64,000 bases of DNA from Thermococcus sp. (lineage in GTDB: Archaea; Methanobacteriota_B; Thermococci; Thermococcales; Thermococcaceae), in contig NZ_JALVUC010000014.1 of assembly GCF_027023865.1 (NCBI RefSeq), positions 1 through 64,000 on the forward strand. The letters are read 5' to 3'. Below, one piece after another: positions 64,000 to 64,000 of this stretch. Position 1 is the first letter of the stretch, and each line of letters begins with the position of its first letter. The notes under the pieces are model-generated. The model was not told the DNA's origin. It saw nothing but the letters and a program-made list of their open reading frames with translations, and did no database searches. The position numbers and the translations under genes are program-made.

Positions 64000-64000
64000 G

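Overview
The window is from a hyperthermophilic euryarchaeon of the order Thermococcales, most likely a Thermococcus. The evidence is archaeal information-processing genes (RNA polymerase subunits Rpo4 and Rpo11, ribosomal protein L21e, exosome Csl4, GatDE, TBP-interacting protein TIP26, Hjc, EndoQ, AGOG, Pus10), a Thermococcus-type S-layer protein, a CGP-CTERM surface protein, modified-folate genes, strong GGAGGTGAT-type ribosome binding sites and archaeal BRE/TATA promoters. The genome is very compact: neighbouring genes often overlap by 4 bases (ATGA) or run into each other tail to tail. I see no tRNA, rRNA, CRISPR array or complete insertion sequence.

Layout. 1-7218: a universal-stress-protein / ion-carrier / universal-stress-protein operon, an agmatinase-family gene, a NhaP-type antiporter, a ClC channel with CBS domains and a hypothetical gene. 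7308-13711: EndoQ (deaminated-base repair) with thiL, then a glycan cluster (remnant of a flippase-like gene, GT4 glycosyltransferase, polysaccharide deacetylase), an AmrS-type radical SAM enzyme and a protein made of two repeated domains. 13712-18289: the S-layer gene with its promoter, structured leader and terminator, a membrane-anchored partner and a large radical SAM/HhH protein. 18348-27548: translation and RNA genes (ferritin-like protein, RsmA, DUF655, Rpo4, L21e, Pus10, an HTH/zinc-ribbon protein, GatD, GatE) around a CGP-CTERM surface-protein gene broken by one in-frame TGA.

27595-34337: an ABC-2 exporter with a beta-propeller lipoprotein-like partner, HMG-CoA reductase with a MinD-like ATPase, threonine dehydrogenase and a decayed VapBC toxin-antitoxin pair. 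34425-48427: PheS/PheT, TruA, an XPB-like helicase, a UbiD-family decarboxylase (candidate for the archaeal mevalonate route), a second ABC-2 exporter, AGOG, a beta-RFAP synthase / dihydropteroate synthase pair (pterin C1 carrier), an AI-2E-family permease and SppA. 48522-63999: a TIM-barrel isomerase, the Csl4-DUF2067-Rpo11-RNase III-like operon, ThrRS, a TIP26-DUF257-like pair, cis-prenyltransferase, gamma-carbonic anhydrase, Hjc with a surface protein, an M42 aminopeptidase, a CYTH protein, an ECF-type ATPase with TrkH, and methionine aminopeptidase.

The most distinctive observations are genes caught in decay: a VapC gene broken by two separate short tandem duplications, a surface-protein gene with a lone premature stop, and a flippase-like gene reduced to fragments. 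Others are two divergent gene pairs that appear to share a single TATA element, a solo TnpB-type right-end hairpin at the left edge, and several small unassigned proteins embedded in informational operons. No wholly new multi-gene system is evident. The best candidates for unknown biology are the Mini-III-like protein in the Rpo11/Csl4 operon, the TIP26-DUF257-like pair, and the S-layer neighbour.
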